Program-made: the position numbers and the translations under genes
The notes under the pieces: model-generated
The model's input: only the letters and a program-made list of their open reading frames with translations
Database searches by the model: none
Told to the model about the DNA's origin: nothing
In this document: in pieces, positions 20,645 to 31,860 of the stretch
How positions within the stretch are numbered: the first letter of the stretch is position 1
Layout: the number at the start of each line of letters is the position of its first letter
NCBI GenBank assembly: GCA_934045075.1
Contig: OW203747.1
Coordinates: 6,654,357-6,718,356 of the forward strand
DNA length: 64,000 nucleotides
Source of the DNA: Yponomeuta sedellus
Lineage: Eukaryota; Arthropoda; Insecta; Lepidoptera; Yponomeutidae
Direction: 5' to 3'

Positions 20645-20722
20645 TCTGTCATAAGGTTGTCTGGAGGAAATCACTTTTAGCAATCAGGCCGCCTATCGTC
20701 CTCTGTATCTTTATATTTTTAT
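20645..20722 (+). mobile_element. Family J LINE 3' fragment
   Basis: Holds ggttgtctggaggaaatcac and aatcaggccgcc, shared with 24.0, 34.5, 47.35 and 60.45 kb. Confidence 0.5.
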
Positions 20723-20751
20723 AATATATCTTTAAGCCAAGTTAAGCGGCT

Positions 20752-21118
20752 GAAGCGCTCGTGGCCTAGGCGAACCGAGTGATTGGAATCAATCACTTGT
20801 GTTAAGCAATAACAGGCGCGGTCAGGTGCAGGATGGGGTGACCGCCCCGTGACTACCGCTAGTGGCATTTTTCCGAGCGCTTCCGTGCTTCGCAAGGCAC
20901 GTTAAGCCGTTAGTGCCGGCTGTCATGCAATGGCAGTCGTCAAGCCTTGTCAGAGGCCTTATGGGTGGCTTCATAACTTCTGACAGTAAGGCCCGCCGCT
21001 GTCTTACAATCCTCCACCAACTTGGACTTGGCCCCCGTGGTGGAGTACGGCCTCATTTTCCTGCGATGCAGGAAGATACCCGTGTCCCAGCAGTGGGGAC
21101 ATACAACGGTTGATAACG
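20752..21118 (+). mobile_element. Family B 5S-SINE, full length
   Basis: From gaagcgctcgtggcctaggc through gttaagcaataacaggcgcg and ggatggggtgacc to cagcagtggggacatacaac and ggttgataacga. Confidence 0.85.
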
Positions 21119-21389
21119 AAGCGGCTTGAAAACATCTGACAGCAACGGTCACTAGTCTTACAAGCCTCCACCAATCATTTTTGATACTAACGTTTAATAC
21201 TGTACACCTTATGCTGATGACGCGTCGATTATGATACCGTTTATTTGTAGACTAGGAAACCCGGAAACATAAGATTTGATCTAGTTTAGGCTCCAGTCTT
21301 TCCACAAATAGTGTATTCTGTTGTATTGTATCATTTATCTAATGTTATGTTGTATACGAAAGTAATTTGTGGACATAAAAATAAACCAT

Positions 21390-21600
21390 TATCTTATCTT
21401 AATCCGGACTTGGCCCCCGTAGTGGAGTATGGCCTATCCCTTCATCGGACCTGTAACCCTCGGTGGGGACATAATATCCCTACCGAGGGTTACAGGTCCC
21501 TGCGTCCCTGCGGCGCTGGCCCCCGTAGTGGAGTATGGCCTATCCCTTCCTCAGGGACCTGTAACCCTCGGTGGGGACATAATGTGTTGATAATGATGTG
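21390..21600 (+). repeat. Duplicated variant B tail with a hairpin
   Basis: The block ccccgtagtggagtatggcc...ctgtaaccctcggtggggac occurs twice in direct order. Between them an inverted copy of ctgtaaccctcggt (accgagggttacag) forms a 14-bp-arm hairpin. Confidence 0.65.
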
Positions 21601-22020
21601 CTTTGGTGTACGATAGAGCATGTTCTTATCTATCTTTTCTTCTCTTGATAATAATAATAATTGTGTCAGAGTTTTAATTTCAAGAATCGAATGCAAAATA
21701 GTGTTTACGATTATAAAGAGACACTTTTCCGACAGGAACATATGTTCAGGCCTTTAATAAGGAGTCCGAAATACTATAAAGCATTTAAATCGGGTGCTTA
21801 TCCCAAACGAACCTTTCGGATTACGTAATTAATAACAGCGACCTCCGAAATCCTCGTACATTCATCTGAGAACCTGAAAAAATACGGTTGGAGATTCAAA
21901 TGTGGAGTGTTAAAAACCAAGCTTATTTTTTTTTGAGAGAGAGAAATAATTTATTTATTCAACGGCACCTAAAAACATAACAATACCTACAGTAACACAT
22001 TCACAAAACCCTACAAAACT
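21601..22020. other. No gene recognised
   Basis: Nothing identified. Confidence 0.4.
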
Positions 22021-22024
22021 GCCT

Positions 22025-22172
22025 GTACGTAATACAGAGAATATTGTAAAGAGGTTCGAAATTTCACTGATGCCGTGAGTCGCCCATTGGCTCAATTGGT
22101 AGAGCGCTGGTACGGATAGCCAGAGGTTGCGGGTTCGAATCCCGGCATGGGTGAAATTTTTAGCCTCTAAAT
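22025..22172 (+). mobile_element. Family A element
   Basis: Complete core from gtacgtaatacagagaat to tagcctctaaatagg. The left inverted end is missing. Confidence 0.75.
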
Positions 22173-22272
22173 AGGTATTTCTAAGGTTAACACGAGCAGT
22201 AGACATAATTAAACCCACGAGCGCTTCCCGTAGATTTATAAATCTTTAAATAAATTTTGGAAAATATTTATA

Positions 22273-22485
22273 TTATACTATTTTTATTTTTAATGCACTA
22301 ACCCGTGCTAAGGACAAATTTAAAAAAAATACGTAATACAGAGAATAGTGTAAAGAGGTTCGAAATTTTACTGATGCCGGTGAGTCGCCCATTAGCTCAG
22401 TTAGAAAGAGCGCTGGCACAAATAGCCAGAGGTCGCGGGTTCGAATCCCGGCATGGGTGGAATTTTTAGTCTCTAAATAGGTTTT
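22273..22485 (+). mobile_element. Family A element with long left end
   Basis: The left end block actatttttatttttaatgc...gtgctaaggacaa is followed directly by tacgtaatacagag and a complete core. The right inner end agtctctaaatagg is present. Together with 16905-17022 it defines both extended ends. Confidence 0.75.
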
Positions 22486-22803
22486 TGATCAATCAACTCA
22501 GTTAAGCAACAACAGGCGCGGTCAGGTGCTGGATCGGTGACCGTCTCGTGACTACTGCTAGTGGTAGTTTTTCCGAGCGCTTCCGTGCTTCGCAAGACAG
22601 GTTAAGCTGTTGGTGCTGGCTGTCAGGTAATGGCAGTCGTTAGCCATGTCAGAGGCCTTTTGGGCGGCTTGATAACTTCTGACAGTAAGGCTTACAATCC
22701 TCCTCCAACCCGGTCTTGGCCCCCCGTGGTGGAGCATGGCCTAACCTTCCTGCGATGCTGAAAGAGACCCAGCAGTGGGAACATACAAGGGTTGAAATCG
22801 AAA
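22486..22803 (+). mobile_element. Family B 5S-SINE, 5'-truncated
   Basis: Starts inside the 5S-like head at gatcaatcaactcagttaag. Box C is ggatcggtgacc. Ends cagcagtgggaacatacaag. Confidence 0.75.
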
Positions 22804-22839
22804 TCTACGGAATTTGTTTTCTAATCTTTGTAAATTTGT

Positions 22840-23010
22840 GAAGAGCAGCAGTAATACCACTCGCAACTGTGAAGGAAAACATCGTGACGAAACCTCAGTT
22901 TGTGAGCTGTTCAACTACCTCTGAGCTTGAAGTTGCCTATCTGCGGTGGGCACGCGTAGTAATTAAGCCCCTCACTCTTCTATTTCTCTCTCTCTCTCTC
23001 TCTCTCAGAG
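22840..23010 (+). mobile_element. SINE fragment with (TC)n
   Basis: gtgaaggaaaacatcgtgac is the conserved body motif of tRNA-headed SINEs such as family D. Fragments at 43470-43640 and 44165-44310 belong to the same group. Confidence 0.45.
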
Positions 23011-23019
23011 AGAAGGCCT

Positions 23020-23496
23020 GTGCTGCATAAAAAAAATCAACTGTTTCTTGACAACCAATATAATAACAATACAATTATATTTGACACAGAAAACACGTCG
23101 TCTTATTCTTTTGGGAATATCAGGGAGGTAAATACATGTAAATTTTATATTTTGTTGCTCAAATTCTGCGGGCAAAAATGTCCGCATTCTTTTAAGCAGA
23201 AGACATTAAATATGCTTTGTATTTCCCCCGCGCACAGACAAGCTTTAGAGAAACCGCTTTCTTTTAAAACTCGTTCTTATATCGCTAGCAGTACGAGCTC
23301 TGACGACTCGGCTTCAATTTTTGCTGAATGTACGCGAGTTTTGACCGGAATTTCAATGAGAGTACCAACGGGTAAACGAAACCGCATATCGATGGTAAAA
23401 CAATGTTTTCGAAATGTAAATGGAATCGCAAAGAACTGCATAAGGAGCCGATGGAGCTATTTCGGTCTTGTTCATTATTTTCGCAAAATTTGTTAG
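23020..23496 (+). other. Unrecognised 158-residue open frame
   Basis: A continuous frame with no signal peptide, membrane segment or family I recognise, in a stretch without obvious repeats. Composition is unremarkable. It may be chance. Confidence 0.12.
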
Positions 23497-23523
23497 GTGT
23501 GAAAATATATATTATTCTATTTA

Positions 23524-23743
23524 TTTCTTCTTCTTCTTCTTCAGGCTATATTAGTCCACTGCTGGACATAGCCCTCCCCTAATGAGCACCATAGCGCAAG
23601 GTTGTGCCATCATTAGGGGGTAATGCCCATAATCCCCACGCTGGGTATGTGGGTTGGGGATCGCAGTTTGGTGGAATTGTACTGCAGGAGGCGCTCTGCT
23701 CACCCCCCGGTTTGTGTCCCTTAGTCGCTTTTTACGACACCCG
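23524..23743 (-). mobile_element. Family C SINE, interrupted at its head
   Basis: Standard C sequence from the (GAA)n tail up to gtgtcgtaaaaagcgacta. The rest of the head is replaced by the adjoining family A element. Confidence 0.75.
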
Positions 23744-23908
23744 CCTATTTAGAGGCTGTACGTAATACAGAGAATAGTGTAAAGAGGTCCGAAATTTCAC
23801 TTGCCGGTGAGTCGCCCATTAGCTCAATTGGAAAGAGCGCTGGCATTGATAACCAGAGATTGCGGGTTCGAATCCCGGCATGGGTGGAATTTTTAGCCTC
23901 TAAATAGG
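23744..23908 (+). mobile_element. Family A element with both inverted ends, complete short form
   Basis: cctatttagaggct (23744-23757), lead-in gtacgtaatacagag, tRNA-like core, and the exact inverted end agcctctaaatagg (23895-23908). The clearest single copy of the TIR-bounded form. Confidence 0.85.
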
Positions 23909-23994
23909 TATTTATTTGCTATTTGGTATCAATATATTTTCGATTTAATTGTTTATATACATGCATGTACCGACTTTATCCTTCATGCAATCTC

Positions 23995-24120
23995 CATCCA
24001 AAGGTTGTCTGGAAGAGATAGCTCTTAGCGATAAGATCGCCAGTTGTATAACATTACTTAGATTTAAGAAATCATGGTTGTATAGCTTATTTCTGGTTGT
24101 GGAATGAAGTGTTCTCTATC
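23995..24120 (+). mobile_element. Family J LINE 3' end
   Basis: aaaggttgtctggaagagat and cttagcgataagatcgcc, ending near gtgttctctatctatct. Confidence 0.55.
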
Positions 24121-24765
24121 TATCTAAGTGCGGAAATCTCAGGGCTAACTGCTACATGATCCTAAAAACCTCTTTTGTTTCATCAACATTCATTACTCGC
24201 TGTATGCACACGTCGGGGTCACCACTATAGGGAAGAGCGGGTGATCGTGCTTTTCCACTATAAAGGGAAATTTCCCGCCAGGCAGATCGTATGCCTGGGG
24301 ACGGCCGGTCCAACTATTGTTAGTCGGACGTTATATTTATGGTACCTATGTCATTGAAACACTTTGAATGCGCGATGCAGGAATGTTGGAGTTCGTAGTG
24401 CGCGCGCAGAGTTGACATGTGCTCGCCACACACACACCGGCTCCGTGCACTTAAAAAGAATTAAAAATTAAACCCGTGCAATCCCATCTTGAACAGAGCC
24501 AATAAAAAGGAAATCCCAACTATCACGTTCCATCGTGTTAAGTAACTTTAAGATTAGCACCGGAGTATGTCTTCCATACAAATGGCCACTTAATTCTTCT
24601 CAAGTCGCATTCAACTGTGATTCTCGCAATCTCGATTGCAGTAAGTTCTTCGGACGATAAAACTTAAACGGTAGAGCTGAGTAAGTTGGTAAACAGATTG
24701 ACTTGCAAATACATTTCCCGCTCAGCATTGAAGGTTAGTATGATAATATGAAATACTATACTTAC
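24121..24765. other. No gene recognised
   Basis: Unique-looking sequence; I find no supportable exon. Confidence 0.4.
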
Positions 24766-24913
24766 ATACATACATGACCTCACGCCTGTATCTTAGAAGG
24801 GTAGGCAGAGACCAGGGACTGCCATTCGCCACGATCCTGACAGATCACCTTCGCTTCATCAACGTTCATAAGTCGTTGCATGCACCCACGCCGGTTCCGG
24901 GTACTTTTTATCT
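24766..24913 (-). mobile_element. Family G LINE 3' end
   Basis: Short (TATG)n tail (cttacatacatacatgacc on plus), then the reverse complement of the C-terminal remnant RRxCMQRLMNVDEAKV. Confidence 0.7.
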
Positions 24914-25089
24914 TTCTTTAATATGAAATAAACATACTTTATACGTTATTGGACACATAAAATCGTTGAGAAAAAAACAAAAATATACCAAATAAAAAAG
25001 AGTACATTATGCGCACATTATAAGGCAGTAGCGATTCGTTAAGAGGTTTCTTTAAAGAAACTAACATCCTGTCAGTTGCCAGTCAGTAT

Positions 25090-25675
25090 ATCTATGAAAA
25101 CTCTATGTACGTCAGGAAAAATATTAGTAACTTTAAAACTTTAGGTAGCCAACACAATGTTAATACTAAAAATAAACATAAACTTTTGTTCCCTGTTTAG
25201 GCTGGCAAAGCACTATTTAGGCTGGCAAAGATTAACAATGCCCCATGAAGGACATCCTTTATGGGGCAAAGGTTAACAATGCCCCGTGAAGGACATCTTT
25301 CGTGGGGCATTGTATACGCTTCTATAATAAAATCCCTGAAGATATATTAAGCTTGCCTGAAACGCGGTTCAAAAACGTGTTAAGTACACTTTGTGCCAAA
25401 ATAGCTACTATAACATAAAGGATTATTTAGATGACAACGATGTCTGAAATTAAAGCCAATACAATGCTTGTTTTATGTTTTATAATAATTATGTAAATTC
25501 TGTTAATTAAGGACTTTGAAAAGACTAAGTTGAAGTTTGTTGTCTACTTTTTCTCAAAATGTATTTGTGTACTATATTTTGAAATGGACACTTAGTTTGA
25601 ATTGTAACGTTCATTAAGCATTAAGTCGCAGTTTCTGCGCTACTTTGAATAAAACCTTTTCATTTAATTTCAGCA
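25090..25675 (+). mobile_element. Family F LINE 3' end (CR1/Jockey-like), long copy
   Basis: Upstream part reads FYNKIPEDILSLPETRFK, the usual C-terminal motif of CR1/Jockey-type LINE reverse transcriptases, then the shared 3' UTR and aataaaaccttttcattt. A local duplication of the ggctggcaaag and acaatgccccatgaagg words lies at 25196-25310. Confidence 0.7.
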
Positions 25676-25875
25676 TTAAAAACTGAAAATTACTTTGCTA
25701 AATTCCGCCAAAAATCCCACAGACACCATGCGGTTAGTGAATGCACCGCCCTCTCTCCCTCTTTTTTAAGCAGAAGCAAGACACGAACACACCACCACCG
25801 ACACCAATACTTGTGTGAGAAAACACGCGACGCGTTTCGCCTCTAACACGAGGCATCCTCAGGCTCACAAGTGCA
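25676..25875 (+). mobile_element. Fold-back TIR element, partial
   Basis: attactttgctaaattccgc, caccatgcggttagtgaatg, then acgcgacgcgtttcgcctct and acgaggcatcctcaggctc. The same core with an inverted right arm is at 39006-39258. Confidence 0.6.
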
Positions 25876-25927
25876 AGTACTTTCATTTCGTTTTATTTCA
25901 TAAACGAGGGAGGGAAAGTGTACTTGT

Positions 25928-26000
25928 CTTGGCCCCAAACTAGGATACCGTGTGCTACAGTAATCAGGCAAGCATATCATCATCATAAGCCATTTGACGC
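25928..26000. repeat. Dispersed repeat fragment
   Basis: ccccaaactaggataccgtg with a gctacagtaatcaggcaag block, related to 14.85, 28.5, 47.5 kb and the hairpin at 10.87 kb. Confidence 0.45.
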
Positions 26001-26160
26001 CCACTTCGGGACATAAATCTGGAAGAAAATGATGATATGAAAGAATCACAACTATATATTACATTTCATTATTTGCCAAACTGCTAAGGCAGTTTAACGG
26101 CAAGCTCTTGGTAACAATTTTTATATATAAACTTACACAATCTACACAACCAAAGGTATC

Positions 26161-26317
26161 TTCTTCTTCTTCAGGCTATATTATGTAGTCCACTGCTGGA
26201 CATAGCCGTCCCCTAATGAGCGCCATAGCGCCCTGTCTTCAGTTTGCTGCATCCAGCATCTGCCGGCAGTTTTTCGCAGATCGTCATCCCACCTGGTCGA
26301 AGGGCATCCTACAAAGG
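26161..26317 (-). mobile_element. Family H LINE 3' end, short
   Basis: (GAA)n tail, C-like tail, then the reverse complement of the DDLRKT...AEDRALW coding remnant. Confidence 0.7.
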
Positions 26318-26740
26318 TATCGAAATGTAGGAACGTAGACCTGGTTTTGAATCAAAAGCTAAGTAGGTACATACAGCTCCGTGACCTGAACAACGATAGC
26401 TTAGTAGTTTAATCAAGTAAAGTTTCGTGAAGATAAGCCATTCTGGAGGCCGTTTTGTCAGCCGTCTCTAACGAAGTTGTTTTATATTGTTTTCGGCGGC
26501 TATGCGGGCCATGTAAACTTTACCCAAAAGATAAAGAGGGAACTTCTATTTTCCTTGCCCACACGAAAATAACTTTCATTAAAACTTTCTAAAGAAGTCT
26601 TGGCATAACACTAAGCATCACATTCTTGGAAGAAAAGAGAGATTAGCTTAACAAAACAATCGAAATACTAAAAAAGAAATGTATTTTAATTACCGGTTTT
26701 TATCGTAAATCAATTAGTTTGTAATAGAGATCCTTCGAGA
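26318..26740. other. No gene recognised
   Basis: Nothing identified. Confidence 0.4.
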
Positions 26741-26743
26741 GAG

Positions 26744-27093
26744 AAGCGCTCGTGGCCTAGGCGAACCGAGTGATTGGAATCAATCATTTGTTTAAGCAAC
26801 AACAGGCGCGGTCAGGTACAGGATGGGTGAGCGTCCCGTGACTACCGCTAGTGGCATTTTTCCGAGCGCTTCCGTGCTTCGCAAGGCACGTGAAGCCGTT
26901 GGTGCCGGCTGTCATATAATGGCAGTCGTTAAGCCATGTCAGAGGCCTTATGGGCGGCTTGATAACTTCTGACAGTAAGGCCCGCCACTGTCTTACAATC
27001 CTCCACCAACCCGGACTTGGCCCCCGTGGTGGAGTATGGCCTAACCTTCCTGCGATGCAGGATGAGACCCGTGCCCCAGCAGTGGGTTGATAA
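26744..27093 (+). mobile_element. Family B 5S-SINE, full length
   Basis: Head gaagcgctcgtggcctaggc, box A tttaagcaacaacaggcgcg, box C ggatgggtgagc, tail cagcagtgggttgataacga. Confidence 0.85.
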
Positions 27094-27111
27094 CGAGAGA
27101 TCCTTCGATAT

Positions 27112-27535
27112 TAACCCTTTTGTATGGCCCCACTGCTGGGGCACGGGTCTCTTCCTGCATTGAAGGTTAGGTCATACCCCACTACGGGGGCCAAGTCCGG
27201 GTTGTTGGAGGGTTGTAAGACATGTCGCGGTGGTGTGCTCCAGCGTTCCCGCGGCCCCGTCCCTTGCGAGTACGGAGGAACACCCCAGGAGTTTCAGTCG
27301 GTATACCGCCCTTTTCAGGGCGGGGAATCCGACATAACCACCGCGCTCCCCCGAGCCAGTGGTACTCGTAATAAGGTTCCTCCTGGGTTAAAAAAAAAGG
27401 GTTGTAAGACATTTGCGGGCGTTACTGTCAGAAGTTATCAAGCCGCCCATAAGGCCTCTGACATGGCTTAACGACTGCTATTACATGACAGCCAGCATCA
27501 ACGGCTCAACGTGCCTTGCGAAACACGGTAGAGAT
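27112..27535 (-). mobile_element. Family B 5S-SINE split by a LINE insertion
   Basis: Minus-strand B copy, near head-to-head with the previous one. The body is interrupted at 27224-27398. Confidence 0.8.
27224..27398 (+). mobile_element. Poly(A)-tailed LINE 3' end (R1-like), nested
   Basis: A 175-bp insertion ending ggttcctcctgggtta with nine A residues, flanked by gggttgtaagacat at 27210-27223 and 27399-27412 (14-bp target-site duplication). The GC-rich body with a gtataccgccc...gggcggg stem resembles 3' UTRs of R1-clade LINEs in moths. The clade call is from memory. Confidence 0.7.
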
Positions 27536-27735
27536 CCCTATCACAAACTACTTGGACTCCGTAAATATCGTTATCTATATTTTTAGCTATAGAGCTCCAC
27601 ACTAGACTAGAAAATAGCAACTCAGCGCCACAGTTAATGTATCGTCTGCCGCGCAAAGTTCCACAAACTCAGACCATTAATATTAACAACAAAACTTCAG
27701 TACAGGCCGACCATAGTCGCTACACCACTTACAGC

Positions 27736-27762
27736 GCATTCTGATATTAATGATATCAGAAT

Positions 27763-27764
<2 letters not shown>
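27736..27764. repeat. Perfect 12-bp-arm hairpin
   Basis: gcattctgatat, loop taatg, atatcagaatgc, directly upstream of a (CA)n run. Confidence 0.9.
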
Positions 27765-27810
<46 letters not shown>

Positions 27811-28100
27811 CTATACCTAAAATATACAGAGATATTTTTTTCTTTCCTTTTTTGAAAATGATCAATAATTATGTTTTGTACAATTTTTGGTTTTAGTTTG
27901 GATTTTGATAATTTTGCATGCATGTAAATCTAAATACTATACAAAATTTAGAATGTACTTTACTCATTAAGCTTAACAATGTAATAATAAGGAAGAGCGG
28001 GGTATCTGTAACACAGATTTCGACTTAGTACAGAGCCCCAATGACGTGTAAACTGTAACCGCTGCTTATTGAGTAAAGATTATATTATTTTTTATTATTT
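27763..28100 (+). mobile_element. Family I element, copy 1
   Basis: Starts with (CA)n, runs through cttctatacctaaaatat and ggaagagcggggtatctgta to a TTA-rich tail after gagtaaagattatatt. Nearly identical to 43827-44135, so recently mobile or duplicated. No coding frame. Confidence 0.65.
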
Positions 28101-28320
28101 TATAATGATTGTGAAAAAAATTGTACGCTTTTGATGTGGTCTGAGGATTTGCTTTGTAATACAATAACGGACGCTCGTCTTAAATACTTTTATTTTGTAC
28201 TAACAAAAGTGGTTTATCTTTGAAAGATTTTATAAATTAAAATTTTAATTGTCTTTAAGGCAAAAAGGTGTAACAATTTACATGTCTAATAAATAAAATG
28301 CAATTATGTAATAAACTGTA

Positions 28321-28450
28321 AAGCTCGCCGATGTCTTACAATCCTCCAGCAACCCGGACTTGGTCCCCGTGGTGGAGAATGGCTTAACCTTCCTGCGATG
28401 CAGGAAGAGATCCGTGCCCCAGTCCCAGTGGGGACGTACAAAGGGTTATA
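28321..28450 (+). mobile_element. Family B 3' fragment
   Basis: From gatgtcttacaatcctccag to the tail cccagtggggacgtacaaag. Confidence 0.7.
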
Positions 28451-28654
28451 TCACTGATGATAAGATTAGAATCATGTTCAACTAATAATAATAACTTCCA
28501 CACAACACAATAACTTATTTTGGTCCCAAACTAGGATACCCTGTCGAAGGTGCCATGGTAACATTAAGGTGATATTAAGCCTATGTACTCTTTCCGAGAA
28601 AAATTCTGTGCCCTGCTAAAGGACGTAGCTATGCTGCTTATGCTATTGATCATC

Positions 28655-29550
28655 GATATCAACCCTTGTATGCCCCCACTGCTGGGGCACGGATCTCTTC
28701 GTGCATCGTAGGAAGGTTAGTGGCGGTATGGACAGTGGCGGACCCGTAGAGGAAGTACTCTATCTACGGGCGGACCTTACTGTCAGAAATTAGGGATGCA
28801 AAGTTTTTTTTATGATCGGATTTTATTTTATATTCTGATAGTAGACGTAATTTTAAGATAATAATTTCATTTTTTTCGTGATTAATCGAGTTAATCATTG
28901 TTATTTAATTAAAATGAATATTATTCGGCGTGACGTCATATGTTACATACTCTGTGTGTAGGTAGAGCTCGCGATTCGATTTGTCTGTGGTTTAGTTTAG
29001 TGTTTTACTCAGGGAGTAAAACCACAGAAGTTTTACTCCCTCTACGGTTTAGTATGACATGTGAATGACATCAATGTGTTTGACAGATGAAGTTGACAGA
29101 CCATTGGTAGTTTTTCCATAGAATAACTACTACCACAGACGATTTAACATGAGACGTTATCATAGAGGTCCTCAGAGGTCATATGAAGGGTATTTAAATA
29201 TTATTATTTACTCAAAATAAGGCTCATCTTTTATCATAAAAATCTCTTATATTAAAATTACTGTAGTTTGGATGCTAAGCTCGAAATGGTTTTCGATTCA
29301 GGTTGTTCACTTTATTTTACATCCCGAATTATGGAGCCGCCCATAAGGCCTCTGACATGGCTTAACGACTGCCATTACAATCCACAATACAGGCAGCCGG
29401 CACCAACGGCTAAACGTGCTTTGCAAAGCACGGAAGCGTTCGGGTAAATATCACTAATGGTAGTCAAGGAACGGTCACCCATCCTGCCTTGACCGCGCCT
29501 GTTGTTGCTGAGCTTGATTCCAATCAATCGGTTCGACTAGGCCACGGGTG
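28655..29550 (-). mobile_element. Family B 5S-SINE split by a DNA transposon
   Basis: Tail and body at 28655-28792, then body and 5S-like head at 29334-29550. The gap is filled by the hAT-like insertion. Confidence 0.75.
28793..29325. mobile_element. Candidate hAT-type non-autonomous element (533 bp)
   Basis: Begins gggatgcaaa and ends tttacatccc, short inverted termini of the kind seen in hAT elements. Flanks gaaatta and gaattat could be a decayed 7-8 bp duplication. Internal hairpin gttttactc/gagtaaaac at about 29002-29022. No transposase frame. Confidence 0.5.
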
Positions 29551-30230
29551 CAATTGAGCATAAATTTTATTAAATAATCATAGAACCTAAGGCCTGGTTT
29601 CCCTTTACTGTAGGATCGCCAATAACTGGTGAACTTTTTCATTGACATTGTCAAATTTTATCTTGAGAATAGAAACCATATATTTATTACACAGAAAATA
29701 CGAAAAATAAGTCCACTGTACACTCACTTTGAAAGTAAAAATTAATCATTGCCAATAAGTTTTAATCGTGTCATCGTGAACGTAGACATCGATCAGCGAC
29801 CATTTTGAAAAGGTGCAGACAATTTAGTGAAATGCTTGATGACTGGCAACTTCACTGGGGGTCTACTTAGAATCGCTTTGCAATCTTAGATCTTAGTCCA
29901 CTGTCACCAATAGAGGGCGCCTAACTTCGTTACCATGCAAGCATTAGCACGTCGATCTTAGATTGACATTACAAAAAGGACCAGGAATAAAAGCAAGTCA
30001 AGGTGTTGTGTAAACACGGTACTAAAAGGACAACTATTATTACGAAAAAGATAAATGTAGGAATTGAGGCTTGAAAAGGCCGGGTCACACACCCGAATGA
30101 ACAGCCATGACAAAATGTCCAGACAAGTAACGGTGATGACCACCCTCTAGCCAAAGAGTCGAAGTAAGATAAGATAAGAATATTCTTTATCATACACCAG
30201 AGCACAAATTATAAAACAGGTAAGGATATA
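29551..30230. other. No gene recognised
   Basis: Unassigned, apart from a short J-like tail on the minus strand at 30160-30200. Confidence 0.4.
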
Positions 30231-30232
30231 GA

Positions 30233-30463
30233 CGGCTTCGTAAGGCATGTTAAGCCGTTGGTGCCGGCTGTCATATAATGGCAGTCGTTAAGCCATGTCA
30301 GAGGCCTTATGGGCGGCTTGATAACTTCTGACAGTAAGGCCTGCCACTGTCTTACAATCCTCCACCAACCCGGACTTGGCCCCCGTGGTGGAGTATGGCC
30401 TAACCTTTCTGCGATGCAGGCGAGATCCGTGCCCCAGCAGTGGGGACATACAAGGGTTGATAA
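30233..30463 (+). mobile_element. Family B SINE, 5'-truncated
   Basis: Starts after the 5S-like head at cggcttcgtaaggcatgtta; standard body and tail. Confidence 0.8.
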
Positions 30464-31375
30464 CGAAAGATATAGAGTACAATTGGTGACCTTATTGCTA
30501 AGAGCAACCTTATGACGAAAAGTTGCTGCAGGAAATAAAAGACGGATAGTCGATATAAATATGAATATATTAATACACTACTTATATAAATAACAATATA
30601 GTTACATAACAGTTACATATATTATTAATTATGAATTTATGATAAACGTGTCCACTAAATACCCAGTGTTTATCTTATGTTTTTGGTTTTAGGTTCATGG
30701 CTGAGAAAGGTTCCACCAATGTTCAAAGGTTCAATGTTCTTCATTTGCTCGAATTATGCGCCAGGTGTATGGCAGTAAAATAATAAGTACGCGCATTCAT
30801 TAAATTCTGCCTATTTAATCGCAAATGAATTGAAGTTTTCAAGTTGGTCTGCTACATCAGATAATCTCCGACATGACTCACCCGATTGAATCTTACATCA
30901 GTATTGATAACCGTGCGTTAGAATTAATTGCCGACAGATAGATGGAAAACATTAATATTAATAAGAACTGGGGTACCTAAGTGAGTGTTGAGCGAAGCGC
31001 AGTTCCGTACAAGGAGAGTTTTTACCTGTTTTACAGAAGTAATAACTCATCCAAGTAATTTTGAATGGAATTTTATACAAAGGTTTTTGAATATGTTGGT
31101 CACCTATTACTCGGCATAGCTCACTTAGCGTTGATAGTCTTCCTTCTAAGTTAATTATATGTGCTAATGCTCTGATTTGTTTTTCACGTTACTACAATCC
31201 ACCATACAACCTTGGAGCCGGGACGCCCTATTCTAAAAAAATCGTACTTACAGCTTAGTATTTCGTAAACAAATACCCGCGAAATACCGTAATGGAAAAA
31301 AAAATTCAGACACGGTATTTTTAACATACTAATCCATCGATAGCCGATACCCCCTCTGTTTGTTCGGCGGGATAA
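30464..31375. other. No gene recognised
   Basis: Unassigned, AT-rich. Confidence 0.4.
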
Positions 31376-31376
31376 T

Positions 31377-31572
31377 TATGTCTTCTTCTTCTTCTTCTTC
31401 AGGCTATATTAGTCCACTGCTGGACATAGCCCTCCCCTAATGAGCGCCATAGCGCAAGGTTGTGCCATCATTGGGGGGTAATGCCCATAATCCCTACGGT
31501 GGGCATGCGGGTTGGGGATCCCAGTATGGTGAAATTGTACTGCAGGAGGCGCTGCTGCCCACCCCCGGTTTG
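31377..31572 (-). mobile_element. Family C SINE, truncated head
   Basis: (GAA)n tail and C body up to the caccccc block. Confidence 0.75.
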
Positions 31573-31689
31573 TTGATAATTATGTATAATTATCTATGCA
31601 ATATTTCGATTTTTATATGTCCTAAGTCACATGACACTGGACATGCAGACAGACAGACGGAGGGACGGACTGGTCAGACTATTTGTTGA

Positions 31690-31860
31690 CTCCTTCTTCT
31701 TCAGGCTATATTAGTCAACTGCTGAACATAGCCCTCCCCTAATGAGTGCCATATCACAAGGTTGTGCCATCATTGGGGGGTAATGCCTATAATCCCCACG
31801 CTGGGCATGCGGTTGGCGGAATTGTACTTGTACAACCGGGGGGTGGGCAGCAGCGCTGGT
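31690..31860 (-). mobile_element. Family C SINE, rearranged
   Basis: Second C copy about 120 bp further on, with an internal deletion and a scrambled gcagcgc block at its head. Confidence 0.65.

Noticed and set aside
27240..27400. GC-rich block as a host CpG island
   Set aside because: It is bounded by a target-site duplication and a poly(A) run, so it is a retroposed LINE end.
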